DNA of 43,681 nucleotides from a bacterium (lineage in GTDB: Bacteria; Armatimonadota; Zipacnadia; Zipacnadales; Zipacnadaceae): positions 1 to 43,681 of the forward strand of contig JAUWYY010000005.1 of NCBI GenBank assembly GCA_030615605.1, given 5' to 3'. The stretch's first letter is position 1. Each line of letters begins with the position of its first letter. The translations under genes were made by a program, and so were the position numbers. This document shows, one piece after another, positions 16,119 through 24,387 of the stretch. The notes beneath the pieces were generated by a model that had not been told where the DNA came from, did not search any database, and saw only the letters and a program-made list of their open reading frames with translations.

Positions 16119-16147
16119 AGTATATCATATTCACAAAACCTTGTCAA
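16119..16147 (-). promoter_or_regulatory. Near-consensus sigma70 promoter of the caspase-like gene
   Basis: On the minus strand TTGACA (16147-16142), a 17-bp spacer and TATACT (16124-16119) lie about 145 bp upstream of the start at 15973. TGTGAAT occurs in the spacer and again upstream of the -35, a possible activator or repressor site. The leader (15974-16112) contains a CCGG-TCAG-CCGG hairpin and no gene. Confidence 0.75.
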
Positions 16148-16248
16148 GTTGTTTTGAAAAGATTCACAATATGTGCTGGATTTGGAGATTAGACTGCTTC
16201 GGGTCGGGAGCCACTGTTTGCCGTATCACCCGAATTCAAACAAAGAAA

Positions 16249-16278
16249 GAGCGCCCGCCGGCGACAGCAGACGCCCTC
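16249..16278 (-). terminator. Terminator of the broken sorting-tail gene
   Basis: On the minus strand 16278-16249 folds as a stem of about 12 bp with a 2-nt bulge and loop TCGC. It is followed by a T-rich run TTTCTTTG, 24 bp past the stop of the gene remnant at 16303-16762. Confidence 0.55.
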
Positions 16279-16302
16279 GTTTCAGTTGGTGCATCTATTG
16301 GT

Positions 16303-16762
16303 TCAGCTTTCCTGGCGGCGTCGGCCTCGCAGATATGCCAGGCCCCACGGTAGCATGCTTAGGCCCAGCAGCGCGCTGGGCGGTAACTCAGGAGTGTTGT
16401 TGGCGCACTTCAGGTCGTCGTTGGTGGCATCGTAGTAGCTAATGTGCACTTGGCCGTGGCTGTCCAGCGCCAGGGGAGATGTCACCGCCTAGGCCGCCTA
16501 CCCAATCCACGGGCTCTATGTCCCAGGACGATCCATCTCAGGTCGCCTACTTCAGGTCCATGTTAGTCCCATCGTAGTAACCGATGCGGGGATAGCTGCT
16601 GCTGTCCAGCATCAGGGAGGATTGCCCGCCCACATTGCCTTCGCCGTCCACCGTCTGAATGACGGGGAAATCCGCCTGGACGGAAGCAGTAGCTTCTAAA
16701 ACCACCACCAGAACCACAACAGTAACTGCCAATGCCAACTCACGTACAATATGCTTTCTCAT
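16303..16762 (-). pseudogene. Broken gene for an exported repeat protein with PEP-CTERM-like tail
   Basis: The 5' part (16762-16547) encodes a signal peptide and repeat unit PRIGYYDGTNMDLK, then TAG. The same frame goes on as AT, TGA, DGSSWDIEPVDWVGGLGG. A shift of one base near 16466-16470 then joins the 3' part (HISYYDATNDDLKCANN and tail PELPPSALLGLSML), which ends at 16303. The expected repeat is D-L-K-Y-A-T-W-D-G, so the two stops replace Tyr (TAC to TAG) and Trp (TGG to TGA). Two nonsense changes plus a frameshift make this a decayed gene for a propeller-like surface protein. Its promoter, leader hairpin and terminator are still visible. Confidence 0.8.
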
Positions 16763-16809
16763 CCTAACTCATCTCCTTGATTGGTGTGTGAACTTACCCC
16801 CTTTATAAC

Positions 16810-16844
16810 AAAAACCCCGGGGCACTCGTGGTGCCGCACGGGCT
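16810..16844 (-). terminator. Terminator-like leader hairpin with the shared 19-nt core
   Basis: Read on the minus strand, 16844-16810 begins AGCCCGTGCGGCACCACGAG, closes with TGCC and CCGGGG, and runs into TTTTT. The inner stem GGCAC/GTGCC is perfect. It lies between a promoter (16924-16952) and the start of the broken gene (16762). It would therefore act as an attenuator or make a separate RNA of about 105 nt. Confidence 0.6.
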
Positions 16845-16923
16845 GGAAAGAACTCTTCGCTGGGTGGCCAGCGTCGGGTCATCGAATAGCCAGCCACCGT
16901 TTGGTCGATTAGGTAACAGGGTA

Positions 16924-16952
16924 TGTATAGCAGAGCTTGAGAACTTTCTCAA
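16924..16952 (-). promoter_or_regulatory. Sigma70-type promoter with palindrome over the -35
   Basis: On the minus strand TTGAGA (16952-16947), a 17-bp spacer and TATACA (16929-16924) form a promoter. An 18-bp palindrome, CTTGAGAA and TTCTCAAG around two bases (16936-16953), covers the -35 and is a likely operator. Downstream, 16863-16868 can pair with 16893-16898 (GGTGGC/GCCACC), giving a second leader stem before the hairpin at 16810-16844. Confidence 0.6.
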
Positions 16953-17018
16953 GTGCTGCGGCCCATATCCCGGAGGAGCCGCAGGGCTCTGTTAAGGCTG
17001 ATTGCCTTGGTCTGAGGC

Positions 17019-17125
17019 TTGACAGGCAGACCGCTATACTGTAGACTATGAGAGTTCCGGTTGGCTCTGAGCGCGGGGGGGACTCGAGAGCATCGCCTTG
17101 ACAGGGACTGTACCACTGATATAAC
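17019..17125 (+). promoter_or_regulatory. Tandem sigma70-type promoters of the polysaccharide operon
   Basis: P1 has TTGACA at 17019-17024, a 17-bp spacer and TAGACT at 17042-17047. P2 has TTGACA at 17098-17103, a 16-bp spacer and TATAAC at 17120-17125. Transcription from P2 would leave a leader of about 80 nt before the Wza-like gene. It diverges from the minus-strand promoter at 16924-16952, so control of the operon and of the exported-protein gene may be linked. Confidence 0.7.
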
Positions 17126-17214
17126 ATTCGCAGCAATACGTCAGAATATACGAAATCCGACACCGAAGCAGATATGTGACGGGGCATACTTTGTTGCTCC
17201 AGGCGGTGACCCTT

Positions 17215-18966
17215 ATGACAGAGGGGCGTCTAGCCAAACACAGTGCTCGAGTAATAGCGCGCCCAATAGCGGCCTTGCTATGTAGTCTTCTCATTGCATG
17301 CGTCCCTCTTTATGCTCAGCCAGCCGAGTTATCCCCCGGCGACTGGCTTGAGGTCAAGACCACGCAAGTCCCCAGCTTGTCCGGCCGTTATCAGGTTAGC
17401 GAAGCGGGCTCCATAGACTTCCCGATAGTAGGTCCGGTGGACGTCACTGATGCGGCTTTGGACGTGTTGCAGCAGCAACTGCAGGACGCCCTTGCTGCCA
17501 AAGGCTACCAACGACCGATAGATATCGCCCTCCGGCCCGCCCCAGCACTCACGCTGGCAGTTGCCACATCAACACCTGCTCACCCCCTGCAGCCAGGTGA
17601 CGTCCTCGTCATCGAAGTTGCCGGCGAGCCCGCTATTTCTGGCCAGTACACTGTAAAGCCCAGCGGCACCATTATCCTCCCCATGGTCGGGGAAATCCCT
17701 GTCACGGACCTGACAGTGGAAGAGCTGACCGGGGTACTGACCCAACGCCTGAAACAGTTTGTGGTTCAGCCAGTGGTCAGCGTCAATCTGCTTAGTGCTA
17801 TCCCCCGGTTTGTCAATATCGTCGGTCACGTGAGCCGCCCCGGTCTGTATCCTATTGAGCAGACTCCTACTGCCTTAGCTCTGCTAGCCGCCGCTGGTGG
17901 GGTGTTGCCTAACGGTGATCTGGCGGCAGCAATGCTCTTCCGGAAGGGCACGCCGCAGAAGTTGGCTCCGCAGGGGTTGCTTGCGGGAGATATTCTACCC
18001 GGTGATGTCTCACTGCAAAGGGGCGACACTCTGGTGGTCCCGGAGACGCCACCCGAGGTAGTTCTAGTTGTGGGAGCGGCCCAGACTCCCGGCGCCATAC
18101 CGTTGGAGATGGCTAGCAACCTCATGCGGGCTGTCTTGTTGGCCGGAGGCCCCACTGAAGGAGCCGATCCCGCCCAGGCCTATATTCTGCGAGGGACCGA
18201 GCGCATCGACGTAGACCTCCGCGACGTCATGGGAGATAACCCGTCGGGACAGGCCTCGTCAGCACAGATTACCCTTCAGCCTGATGACGTTATCGTGATA
18301 CCGCCCAGCGCAGGGCGCGACCCGATTTACGTGATAGGCGCAGTCATTACGCCGGGCCCCTATCCCAGCGAGGAGGCCAAGACGGTGCTTGACCTGTGGT
18401 CGCTAGCAGGCCCGGCTTTGCCTGATGCCGACCTGCACCACTGCACTATCTTGCGTGGCCACGAGACCATTTCCGTTGATATTGAAGCTCTGGTTAACCA
18501 GGGCGATATGAGCCAGAACATTGCCCTCCAGCCCGGAGACAAGCTAATCGTTTCGGAAATCCTGGAGCGTGTCTACATCCTGGGTCAGGTGGCTCGTCCC
18601 GGCCCATACCCCATCAAAGAAGGAGACACCTTGATGGATATACTGGGGAAAGCGCGAGGGCCTACGGTTATGGCCGATACCGGCAAGATGGTGCTTATGC
18701 GGCGCAAGTCTGCTCAAGTCGAACACGAGGGCCGACCCGAGCGCACAAGACCCACCCAGGAACAACCAGCCGCTCCAGCGAACAAGGAGTTGGGTCCCGA
18801 AGAGCAGATTAGTCTGCGAATCCTCGCGGCGGCCGAGTGGCAGGATGTAGCCATGCGCCCTCGCCCAGGTGATGTGATCTACATACCAGCCAGAAAGGAA
18901 AGAATCACTACTAATGATGTCTTGCGTATTCTATTAAACACACTTCCGTACCTATTGTTTCGCTAG
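17215..18966 (+). CDS. wza: Wza-like polysaccharide export lipoprotein with multiple SLBB domains
   Basis: This 583-residue outer-membrane exporter forms the exit channel for EPS or capsule. The start at ATG 17215 gives a signal peptide with lipobox L-I-A-C29, as in Wza lipoproteins; a GTG at 17176 would add 13 residues. Two polysaccharide-export segments occur in tandem: ELSPGDWLEVKTTQVPSLSG with PIVGPVDV, and LQPGDVLVIEVAGEPAISG with PMVGEIPVTD. Several SLBB repeats follow (VNIVGHVSRPGLYPI, YVIGAVITPGPYP, YILGQVARPGPYPI), making it longer than E. coli Wza (about 380 residues). The C-terminus is hydrophobic (ILLNTLPYLLFR). It is first in the operon, ahead of the Wzz-like and kinase-like genes. 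Confidence 0.9.
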   Translation: MTEGRLAKHSARVIARPIAALLCSLLIACVPLYAQPAELSPGDWLEVKTTQVPSLSGRYQVSEAGSIDFPIVGPVDVTDAALDVLQQQLQDALAAKGYQRPIDIALRPAPALTLAVATSTPAHPLQPGDVLVIEVAGEPAISGQYTVKPSGTIILPMVGEIPVTDLTVEELTGVLTQRLKQFVVQPVVSVNLLSAIPRFVNIVGHVSRPGLYPIEQTPTALALLAAAGGVLPNGDLAAAMLFRKGTPQKLAPQGLLAGDILPGDVSLQRGDTLVVPETPPEVVLVVGAAQTPGAIPLEMASNLMRAVLLAGGPTEGADPAQAYILRGTERIDVDLRDVMGDNPSGQASSAQITLQPDDVIVIPPSAGRDPIYVIGAVITPGPYPSEEAKTVLDLWSLAGPALPDADLHHCTILRGHETISVDIEALVNQGDMSQNIALQPGDKLIVSEILERVYILGQVARPGPYPIKEGDTLMDILGKARGPTVMADTGKMVLMRRKSAQVEHEGRPERTRPTQEQPAAPANKELGPEEQISLRILAAAEWQDVAMRPRPGDVIYIPARKERITTNDVLRILLNTLPYLLFR

Positions 18967-19051
18967 TCGCTAGGCCCACACCGTGTCTGGTAACCGGGCT
19001 TTTCAGTCGCCCCCAGCTTGAGACGTTGGAGCATTGCAGGAGGGGACGTCA

Positions 19052-20500
19052 TTGGAGTTCGTTGAATATTACAAGATAATCCGCCGCCGGATTTGGCTAA
19101 TAGTGATGTTAGCTCTTATAGCTGCTGCTCCTGTTGTAATAGTCCGGCTCGTGCAGCCTGGCGCCACGCATCGCGCGCAGGGAGCGCTTCTAGTCCACGA
19201 TGCCGCCAAGCGCCATATAAGTTTCACAGGCGCGGAACTCCAGATCGCTGCCCCGACGGGAAGAGATGCTGGACAGATGTTTTGGAGTAATCTTGATGCG
19301 TTTATAGGCAGTCACTACTTCCTCACGACAGTGGCGGCGCAAATCAATATCGTCGGGGGCGAGTTGGAGAGACGCCTGGAGCCCTTCGCTGGTGACCGGG
19401 CCAGCTCCAGCGATATGTTCCTAATAACAAGCACAGCGGACTCTTCTGATACGGCGCTTGCTGCATGTACAGCAGCGATGGCGCAGCTATCAGAGCTTTG
19501 GAGAGAAAGGCAAGTATGGTTGGCCGAGCAGGCCCAGGAAAGGGTTACAGAGTCTGAACCAGATGAGCAACAGAGAATCGCGGAATTGCAGCCGAAAGCA
19601 GGCAAGCTCATAGATGCCTATGATGGCAGCAGTCCGACCGAATATCTTACGAATCTGACGCAGCAATTGGGCAGTATCGAGCTGCAAATTGCAACGGTTC
19701 AGGTTTCCCTGGGAGCCTCTCGGGCCAGAAGCAATTTGCTCGAGCAACGTGGGCAACCAGGCGCTACATTGGCCAGGGCAAGCGTGTTGATTGCCTCCAG
19801 TCCGAGAGTGATTGCACTGGTGGGAGCCATAACGGAGAAGCAAATTGCGCTCGATGAAACGCGTGCGCGTCGGACCAGCGATCATCCTGAGGTGAAGGCG
19901 CTAGAAGCTCAAATCCAAAAGTTAGAAGAACGGTTAGTTGCAGTCAGAGAGCAGGAGGCCGAAGAGGGCTCGCTCGCCCAGTCGCCGCTGCTGCAACAGA
20001 ATGCACTGCAGGCCGAGTTAGACTCAGCCGCTTTGGCCAGCCAGTTGGACGTACTGGGCAACAAGGCTGATGATATTCGCGCCAGGCTGCCGAAGGTGAG
20101 AGACGACGCCCAGACATTTGACGAGATCAACACGGATATAGTGGTGGCTAAGAGCCGTGTGCAGACTCTGGAGGAATATCACAGCCAGCTTGAACGGGAA
20201 GCACAATACCGCCAAAATGCTATCATGATGGAAGAGATATCAGCGCCGAGGCTGCTACCGCGTGCAGGCGCTATCGTCCGGTTCATAATGACGCTGGCTG
20301 TTGCTCTGCTGGCTGGAGCTGGTATTGGCATTCTGATCATATTCGTCTGGCATTATGTCGATTATAGCTTCTACAATGCGGAAGAAGCCGAGAACATGGT
20401 GGGAGAGCGGGTACTTGTGGGTATCCCCAGAAGCGACGTCGTAATACCTGTGACCCAAGCAGAGGTGTCTGTTGAAGGCCAAGAGCTGCCAGGTGTGTAG
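19052..20500 (+). CDS. Wzz/GNVR-type chain-length determinant
   Basis: This 482-residue inner-membrane co-polymerase sets polysaccharide chain length and links export to polymerisation. It has one TM at the N-terminus (RRRIWLIVMLALIAAAPVVI) and another near the C-terminus (IMTLAVALLAGAGIGILIIF). A long periplasmic coiled coil lies between (EVKALEAQIQKLEERLVAVR, AKSRVQTLEEYHSQLERE). The protein stops about 40 residues after TM2, so the kinase domain fused in E. coli Wzc is instead the next gene. I chose the TTG at 19052 because AGGAGGGG lies about 8 nt upstream; the TTG at 19034 would place the ribosome binding site inside the gene. Confidence 0.88.
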   Translation: MEFVEYYKIIRRRIWLIVMLALIAAAPVVIVRLVQPGATHRAQGALLVHDAAKRHISFTGAELQIAAPTGRDAGQMFWSNLDAFIGSHYFLTTVAAQINIVGGELERRLEPFAGDRASSSDMFLITSTADSSDTALAACTAAMAQLSELWRERQVWLAEQAQERVTESEPDEQQRIAELQPKAGKLIDAYDGSSPTEYLTNLTQQLGSIELQIATVQVSLGASRARSNLLEQRGQPGATLARASVLIASSPRVIALVGAITEKQIALDETRARRTSDHPEVKALEAQIQKLEERLVAVREQEAEEGSLAQSPLLQQNALQAELDSAALASQLDVLGNKADDIRARLPKVRDDAQTFDEINTDIVVAKSRVQTLEEYHSQLEREAQYRQNAIMMEEISAPRLLPRAGAIVRFIMTLAVALLAGAGIGILIIFVWHYVDYSFYNAEEAENMVGERVLVGIPRSDVVIPVTQAEVSVEGQELPGV

Positions 20501-20523
20501 CTAGCCCAACCGGAGGATAGCAG

Positions 20524-21201
20524 GTGCTTATTACCAGCGAATCATTACTAGGCCCCAATCCCCCCACCTCGGCGTATCTGGAGGCCTACCGGATATTGCG
20601 CTCCGAGTTCCTGATTCTCCAGGAGCATGAGGAGTCCCGCATAGTGCTCGTTACCAGCCCGTGGCATCAAGAAGGCAAGAGCACTGTGGTTCTAAACTTG
20701 GGCACGATGCTAGCCCTGATAGAAAAGGACACCATAGTCCTTGACACCGATTTTTATGGTGGGGGAATAGGAGAAACACTGGGCATATCAGGGTCGCCGG
20801 GATTAACTGACCTCTGTTTGCACGACATAGCTGTGGCTGAGACTGTGATCGAGACGGAGCTCTCAGCACTGCGGGTGGTTCCAGCAGGCACGGAGGCGGA
20901 CCGAGGTCCGGAACTGACCGAGGGCGCATCCATGGGGCAGGCACTGCGCAAGATCGGGCAGCAGGCACAGTTCGTTCTCTGTGATTCTACCCCGCTCAGT
21001 GGCTTCGGCGCGACCCTAGCTTTGGCCCGAATGGTTGATATGGTGTTGCTGGTTTCGTTGGCGGGCAGTCGGGTTGAGGACGTACAGAGATGTCTGGCGT
21101 CACTGAAGGAAGCTGGAGCGCGGGTCGGCGGCATTATTGTGAACGACGAACTTCCCGGGGAGTCAGTAGTATATCGCTCGTATCATGAATATCACAGATA
21201 G
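20524..21201 (+). CDS. BY-kinase-like (CpsD/CapB) ATPase with Tyr tail
   Basis: This 225-residue cytoplasmic partner of the Wzz protein would control polymer length by ATP-dependent Tyr phosphorylation. The domain follows the CpsD/CapB layout: AYRILRSEF, Walker A SPWHQEGKST (45-54), Walker A-prime IVLDTDF (D74, D76), Walker B-like FVLCDSTPL, and a C-terminal Tyr cluster Y217, Y220, Y223 (VVYRSYHEYHR). Some usual residues are changed: the P-G of S-x-x-P-G-E-G-K-S is absent, and the Arg that normally follows the A-prime aspartates is replaced by Tyr-Gly-Gly. Activity may be altered. The GTG start has GGAGG 7 nt upstream and lies 23 bp after the Wzz-like stop. Confidence 0.82.
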   Translation: MLITSESLLGPNPPTSAYLEAYRILRSEFLILQEHEESRIVLVTSPWHQEGKSTVVLNLGTMLALIEKDTIVLDTDFYGGGIGETLGISGSPGLTDLCLHDIAVAETVIETELSALRVVPAGTEADRGPELTEGASMGQALRKIGQQAQFVLCDSTPLSGFGATLALARMVDMVLLVSLAGSRVEDVQRCLASLKEAGARVGGIIVNDELPGESVVYRSYHEYHR

Positions 21202-21574
21202 GAATGAATGCGCGCCGCGACCAGAGGAATCTTAGGTGAATGGTGAGGACTGACGTCGAAGCAAAGAGCGGCGCCCTCCGGCAGACACACGGATAGTCTG
21301 GCCCATGCGAAAGTAAGACTGACGCTGACGAGGCAAATGGCGAAGAGAGGTGCAGACGTAGTAAGAGCTACGTGACAGCGGAGCGGGCGAGCGAGGAAGC
21401 CGAAGAATCATTCGAGGGACCGACAAGGGGACAAGCGTAGAACAGTTAAGCCTGGTGCGGCGCGGCGTCGCAGGTGATAGGGCGCGAGCGCCGTTCTGTC
21501 GAAGAGCTCCTGAAGCGGGCAATGACGGTGGGCACGTCACTTGGAGCGCGAGGCTGGGTGGTCTCAGACCCCTC
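21202..21574. other. Purine-rich stretch without a recognised gene
   Basis: No protein-like frame is visible on either strand. The plus strand is rich in G and A. Small stems occur, such as CGTAG/CTACG near 21356-21371, GGCG-CGAG-CGCC near 21481 and GGTCT/AGACC just before the promoter at 21575. Whether it is decayed DNA or part of an RNA is not clear. Confidence 0.4.
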
Positions 21575-21603
21575 TTGACACTTTTTAGCAAAATTGTTAT
21601 ACT
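21575..21603 (+). promoter_or_regulatory. Near-consensus sigma70 promoter inside the polysaccharide locus
   Basis: TTGACA (21575-21580), a 17-bp spacer and TATACT (21598-21603) form a strong promoter. The nearest convincing gene begins about 890 bp downstream, so the transcript has a long leader or first makes a separate RNA. Confidence 0.75.
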
Positions 21604-21609
21604 AATTGT

Positions 21610-22480
21610 CACATAATCAGGAGGTCGGCTAACATAGTCAGCTTGGCAAAGGTAAGGGGGGAACCTGGCAACACACTGACGTAATAAGCCGCAGTATCAA
21701 GCGACAACACAACTCGAACTGTGCCAAGCTCACCGCAACGGGATCGAACGAATAGCAGTACGTAGCCGATGAGGTGCGGCCTGTCGGCGCCGGCCGTGAA
21801 AGCCCTGGCTCGAAGAAAAGTGGTGCCGTATATTGTTGCGGGGGGCATAGCCACCGAAAAGGGGGCACGTGGCATACATACTTGAGAAGTTCGAGCCCGC
21901 GGTGTGACACCTCCGATCGCATAGGACACAAGGTCGTAAGACGAGTTTGGTAGCATCTGGGATGACCATTCCCTGGATCTCAGGAAGTGGCGACGGGTGC
22001 AGAAGAGGTGACACGCGTGAATGCGGGTGTTTGTTTTGGCGTAATCCGCGAGTATATTGACCACCACTGCGCGATACTGCTTAGTATTGCCTCATTTATG
22101 ACTCGGCGGCTGCACGCAAGGGTAATTATTGCAGGGCAGCGTGCTGTAACGCAAGTCGATGATGCTGCTAGGCCGTATACGTGCATAGTTCCTCCGCTTA
22201 GCTTCACCCTAGGAGAGGCCTCCAATTATTATCAGAGAGCTCGCAATCTCCTCGCCGGCCGAGATTTGCCGTATGCGGAGTCCAGCGAGGAAATAGCTGC
22301 TGATGCCTCTTGGTATTCCTTTCTCCCACTCGCCTTTCTAAACGTCGGCGCCTGCGTGACTTCCCATATCCCTTGTTGCCATGGGGAGCAGGCTGGGTGC
22401 GCCATTGGCGTTAGCAAAGTGGTGATCAGAAGTGTATATTCCACACACAGCTTGTTGACTATGCCGGCAGCCATGTGCGG
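21610..22480 (+). ncRNA. Candidate long leader or structured noncoding RNA
   Basis: The stretch follows the promoter at 21575-21603 and has no convincing gene. AGCTTGGCA (21640-21648) can pair with TGCCAAGCT (21722-21730) to close a domain of about 90 nt. CGGCC (21777-21781) can pair with GGCCG (21792-21796). A GTG-started frame at 21987-22505 (172 codons) has no ribosome binding site, unusual Cys/His content and no family resemblance, so I do not call it. A decayed gene remains an alternative. Confidence 0.3.
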
Positions 22481-22497
22481 CGAAGAGGTTTGTGCGG

Positions 22498-24387
22498 ATG
22501 TTTGAGAAACGGACAGCAAGTGCTGAGCGGGAGGCAATTCAGCCTCTGCAACTCAAGAGATCGGGGGGGCGGCCTGTGTTCCCGCGGGGCCTAGTTGTTT
22601 GCTTGGGCACCGCTGCGATTTTCGGCCTCATCGGCATTTGGTGGGGTCTACCCAACACGGTATCCTGGGACACGGATTCCAGCGTGCCAATGACTATGCT
22701 ACGAGGGGCGCTATGTGGCTTTTCTCACGGTTGGACCGGACAACACCAAGTGTTTCACCCGGCACTGATTGCCCTGCTTTCAGCTCCTTACGCTGGATAT
22801 CTGATACTCGCTGGCGGCCTTGATGTCGGGAGTGTAACCCATGAATACCCGTGGGGACTACAGAATCCGCTAGCCTCCCTGACTGTATTCATCGTAATCG
22901 GAAGGCTTGTCTCTCTTGGCTTCTTCCTAGTGCTTGTCTACTACGTCTACAAGTCCGTAAGTAGTTGGACTACGCATGAAGCTGGACTCTTGTCGGCGAT
23001 AGCTGCAACCACCTGTTACCCGTTGGTCTATTATGCTCATACCGGGAATCCGGATATGACTTGCATATCACTGGCGGCCGTAGCGATATTCTATTACGCG
23101 CGAGGACTTAGAACCTTTAGGCTGTGCGACGTCGCTCTGTTTGCGATTTTCGCCGCTCTGAGCGCCAGTGCGAAAATCCAGATATTGCCGTTATTCGTGC
23201 CATTTGCACTGGTGGGGCTGGTTCCCCCACTGAACAATGAAGCACCTTCTGAGCAGTCGCGTTCTTTGAAGCACAGGCTGAAGATCGTTATTGCAGGCAT
23301 TGTCATTTTCTTTGTGGTGTTCGCCGTAGCCAACAATTGGCTTTTGAACTTCAGCGGCTTCGTTAGTTGGGTCAGCGGAAAGATTTCGTGGACGTCAACT
23401 GCAGTGTACGATCCCACGGGCCTTGGACAAAAGAGCTACTTGGTAGACACCCTCCGCGCGTTTTCAGCAGCTTTAAGCATCCCGGTAATATTGCTGGGGG
23501 CATTTGGGTTCGTGGAGCTAGGTAGGTCCAGGCAGAGATTGGCGCTGGGGCTAGTGTTAGGGATTGTGTCGTACGCTCTGTTTCTCGCTTATGTACAAAC
23601 CTTGTTCATACGCTATCTCCTCCCACTAATGTTGGTCTTTGTATTGTTGTCGGGAATTGGGGCACTATCAATATGGAAACGAGTAGAGAAAGCCAGGTTC
23701 TGGCGAAGGGTTTACTTGGTAGCGGGGGGCATCATTGGTGTTATGTTGCTGCTGCGTGTTATAGGGATGTTGTTGCTGTTGACTGGCGAAAGCCGTTATC
23801 AAGCCGAGAAATGGCTTGCGCGGCACACACAGCCCGGGGATATAATCGAAGTATATGACGAGGCAAATTACTTGCCCCGCCTGCCGAGCCAGTGTGTGGT
23901 GAAGAGCTTGTACCCATTGCAATATTACCGCGAACCAGAGAGGGATCCACATAACAGAAGTGGCACCCGGTACAAAAGGGTGCCGCCAGAGGTGTTCACG
24001 AAAGAGGCATTGATGCAGCGACGGCCGCGGTGGATATGCTTGTCGGATCATCCCCGGTGTCCCGAAGAATGGCTGGCTGCACTCGAGAAGGCATCACTAG
24101 GGTATACTCGCCGAGCCCAATTTCGACGAAGCTTTTGGTTTATGCCTGAGTATCACCTGCGCGCTAACCCGCTTGTACGCATCTATGGCCTCGATGAAGG
24201 CCGAGAGTATTCCGGCGAACCACGGAAGATGACCAACAGGCTTGGGTCCCGCAGTCAATTGCGTGACAGCAACGCCGTAGCGTCCATGCAACCCGGTTCG
24301 CCTGGAGGAAATTGGGTTAGGCAGGAGAGTGCAAGCAGAAAGAACCCGCCCGGAGGTAGCCTGAATGGCGACGCCCCTAAGACGTGA
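22498..24387 (+). CDS. Polytopic GT-C-type membrane glycosyltransferase (PMT/ArnT-like)
   Basis: This 629-residue integral membrane protein has about 10-12 hydrophobic segments, a large central membrane domain and a soluble C-terminal portion. After the first TM it has SWDTDSSVP, an acidic site in the first periplasmic loop as in GT-C enzymes (PMT/ArnT family), and later YYAHTGNPDM. Such enzymes transfer a sugar from a polyprenyl-phosphate donor on the outer face of the inner membrane. The GT2 gene that overlaps its end may make that donor. I prefer ATG at 22498 over GTG at 22492. The exact substrate cannot be told. Confidence 0.75.
   Translation: MFEKRTASAEREAIQPLQLKRSGGRPVFPRGLVVCLGTAAIFGLIGIWWGLPNTVSWDTDSSVPMTMLRGALCGFSHGWTGQHQVFHPALIALLSAPYAGYLILAGGLDVGSVTHEYPWGLQNPLASLTVFIVIGRLVSLGFFLVLVYYVYKSVSSWTTHEAGLLSAIAATTCYPLVYYAHTGNPDMTCISLAAVAIFYYARGLRTFRLCDVALFAIFAALSASAKIQILPLFVPFALVGLVPPLNNEAPSEQSRSLKHRLKIVIAGIVIFFVVFAVANNWLLNFSGFVSWVSGKISWTSTAVYDPTGLGQKSYLVDTLRAFSAALSIPVILLGAFGFVELGRSRQRLALGLVLGIVSYALFLAYVQTLFIRYLLPLMLVFVLLSGIGALSIWKRVEKARFWRRVYLVAGGIIGVMLLLRVIGMLLLLTGESRYQAEKWLARHTQPGDIIEVYDEANYLPRLPSQCVVKSLYPLQYYREPERDPHNRSGTRYKRVPPEVFTKEALMQRRPRWICLSDHPRCPEEWLAALEKASLGYTRRAQFRRSFWFMPEYHLRANPLVRIYGLDEGREYSGEPRKMTNRLGSRSQLRDSNAVASMQPGSPGGNWVRQESASRKNPPGGSLNGDAPKT

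Noticed and set aside
16466-16560. Recoding of TGA and TAG as Trp and Tyr in the broken repeat gene
   Set aside because: Other genes in the window end with TGA and TAG, and a frameshift is also present, so decay explains it better.
13239-16844. Guanidine-II (mini-ykkC) riboswitch suggested by ACGA in the hairpin loops
   Set aside because: The class needs paired hairpins with a closed ACGR tetraloop. Here the loop is CACGA or longer and only one such hairpin occurs per leader.
21885-21900. GTTCGAGCCC resembling a tRNA T-arm
   Set aside because: The flanks do not pair and no acceptor, D or anticodon arm can be drawn.
21609-22067. 152-codon minus-strand frame opposite the presumed leader
   Set aside because: Low-complexity composition, no ribosome binding site, and it runs against the strong plus-strand promoter.
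21987-22505. 172-codon plus-strand frame upstream of the GT-C gene
   Set aside because: No ribosome binding site, odd Cys/His content, no family resemblance, and it overlaps the start of the next gene.
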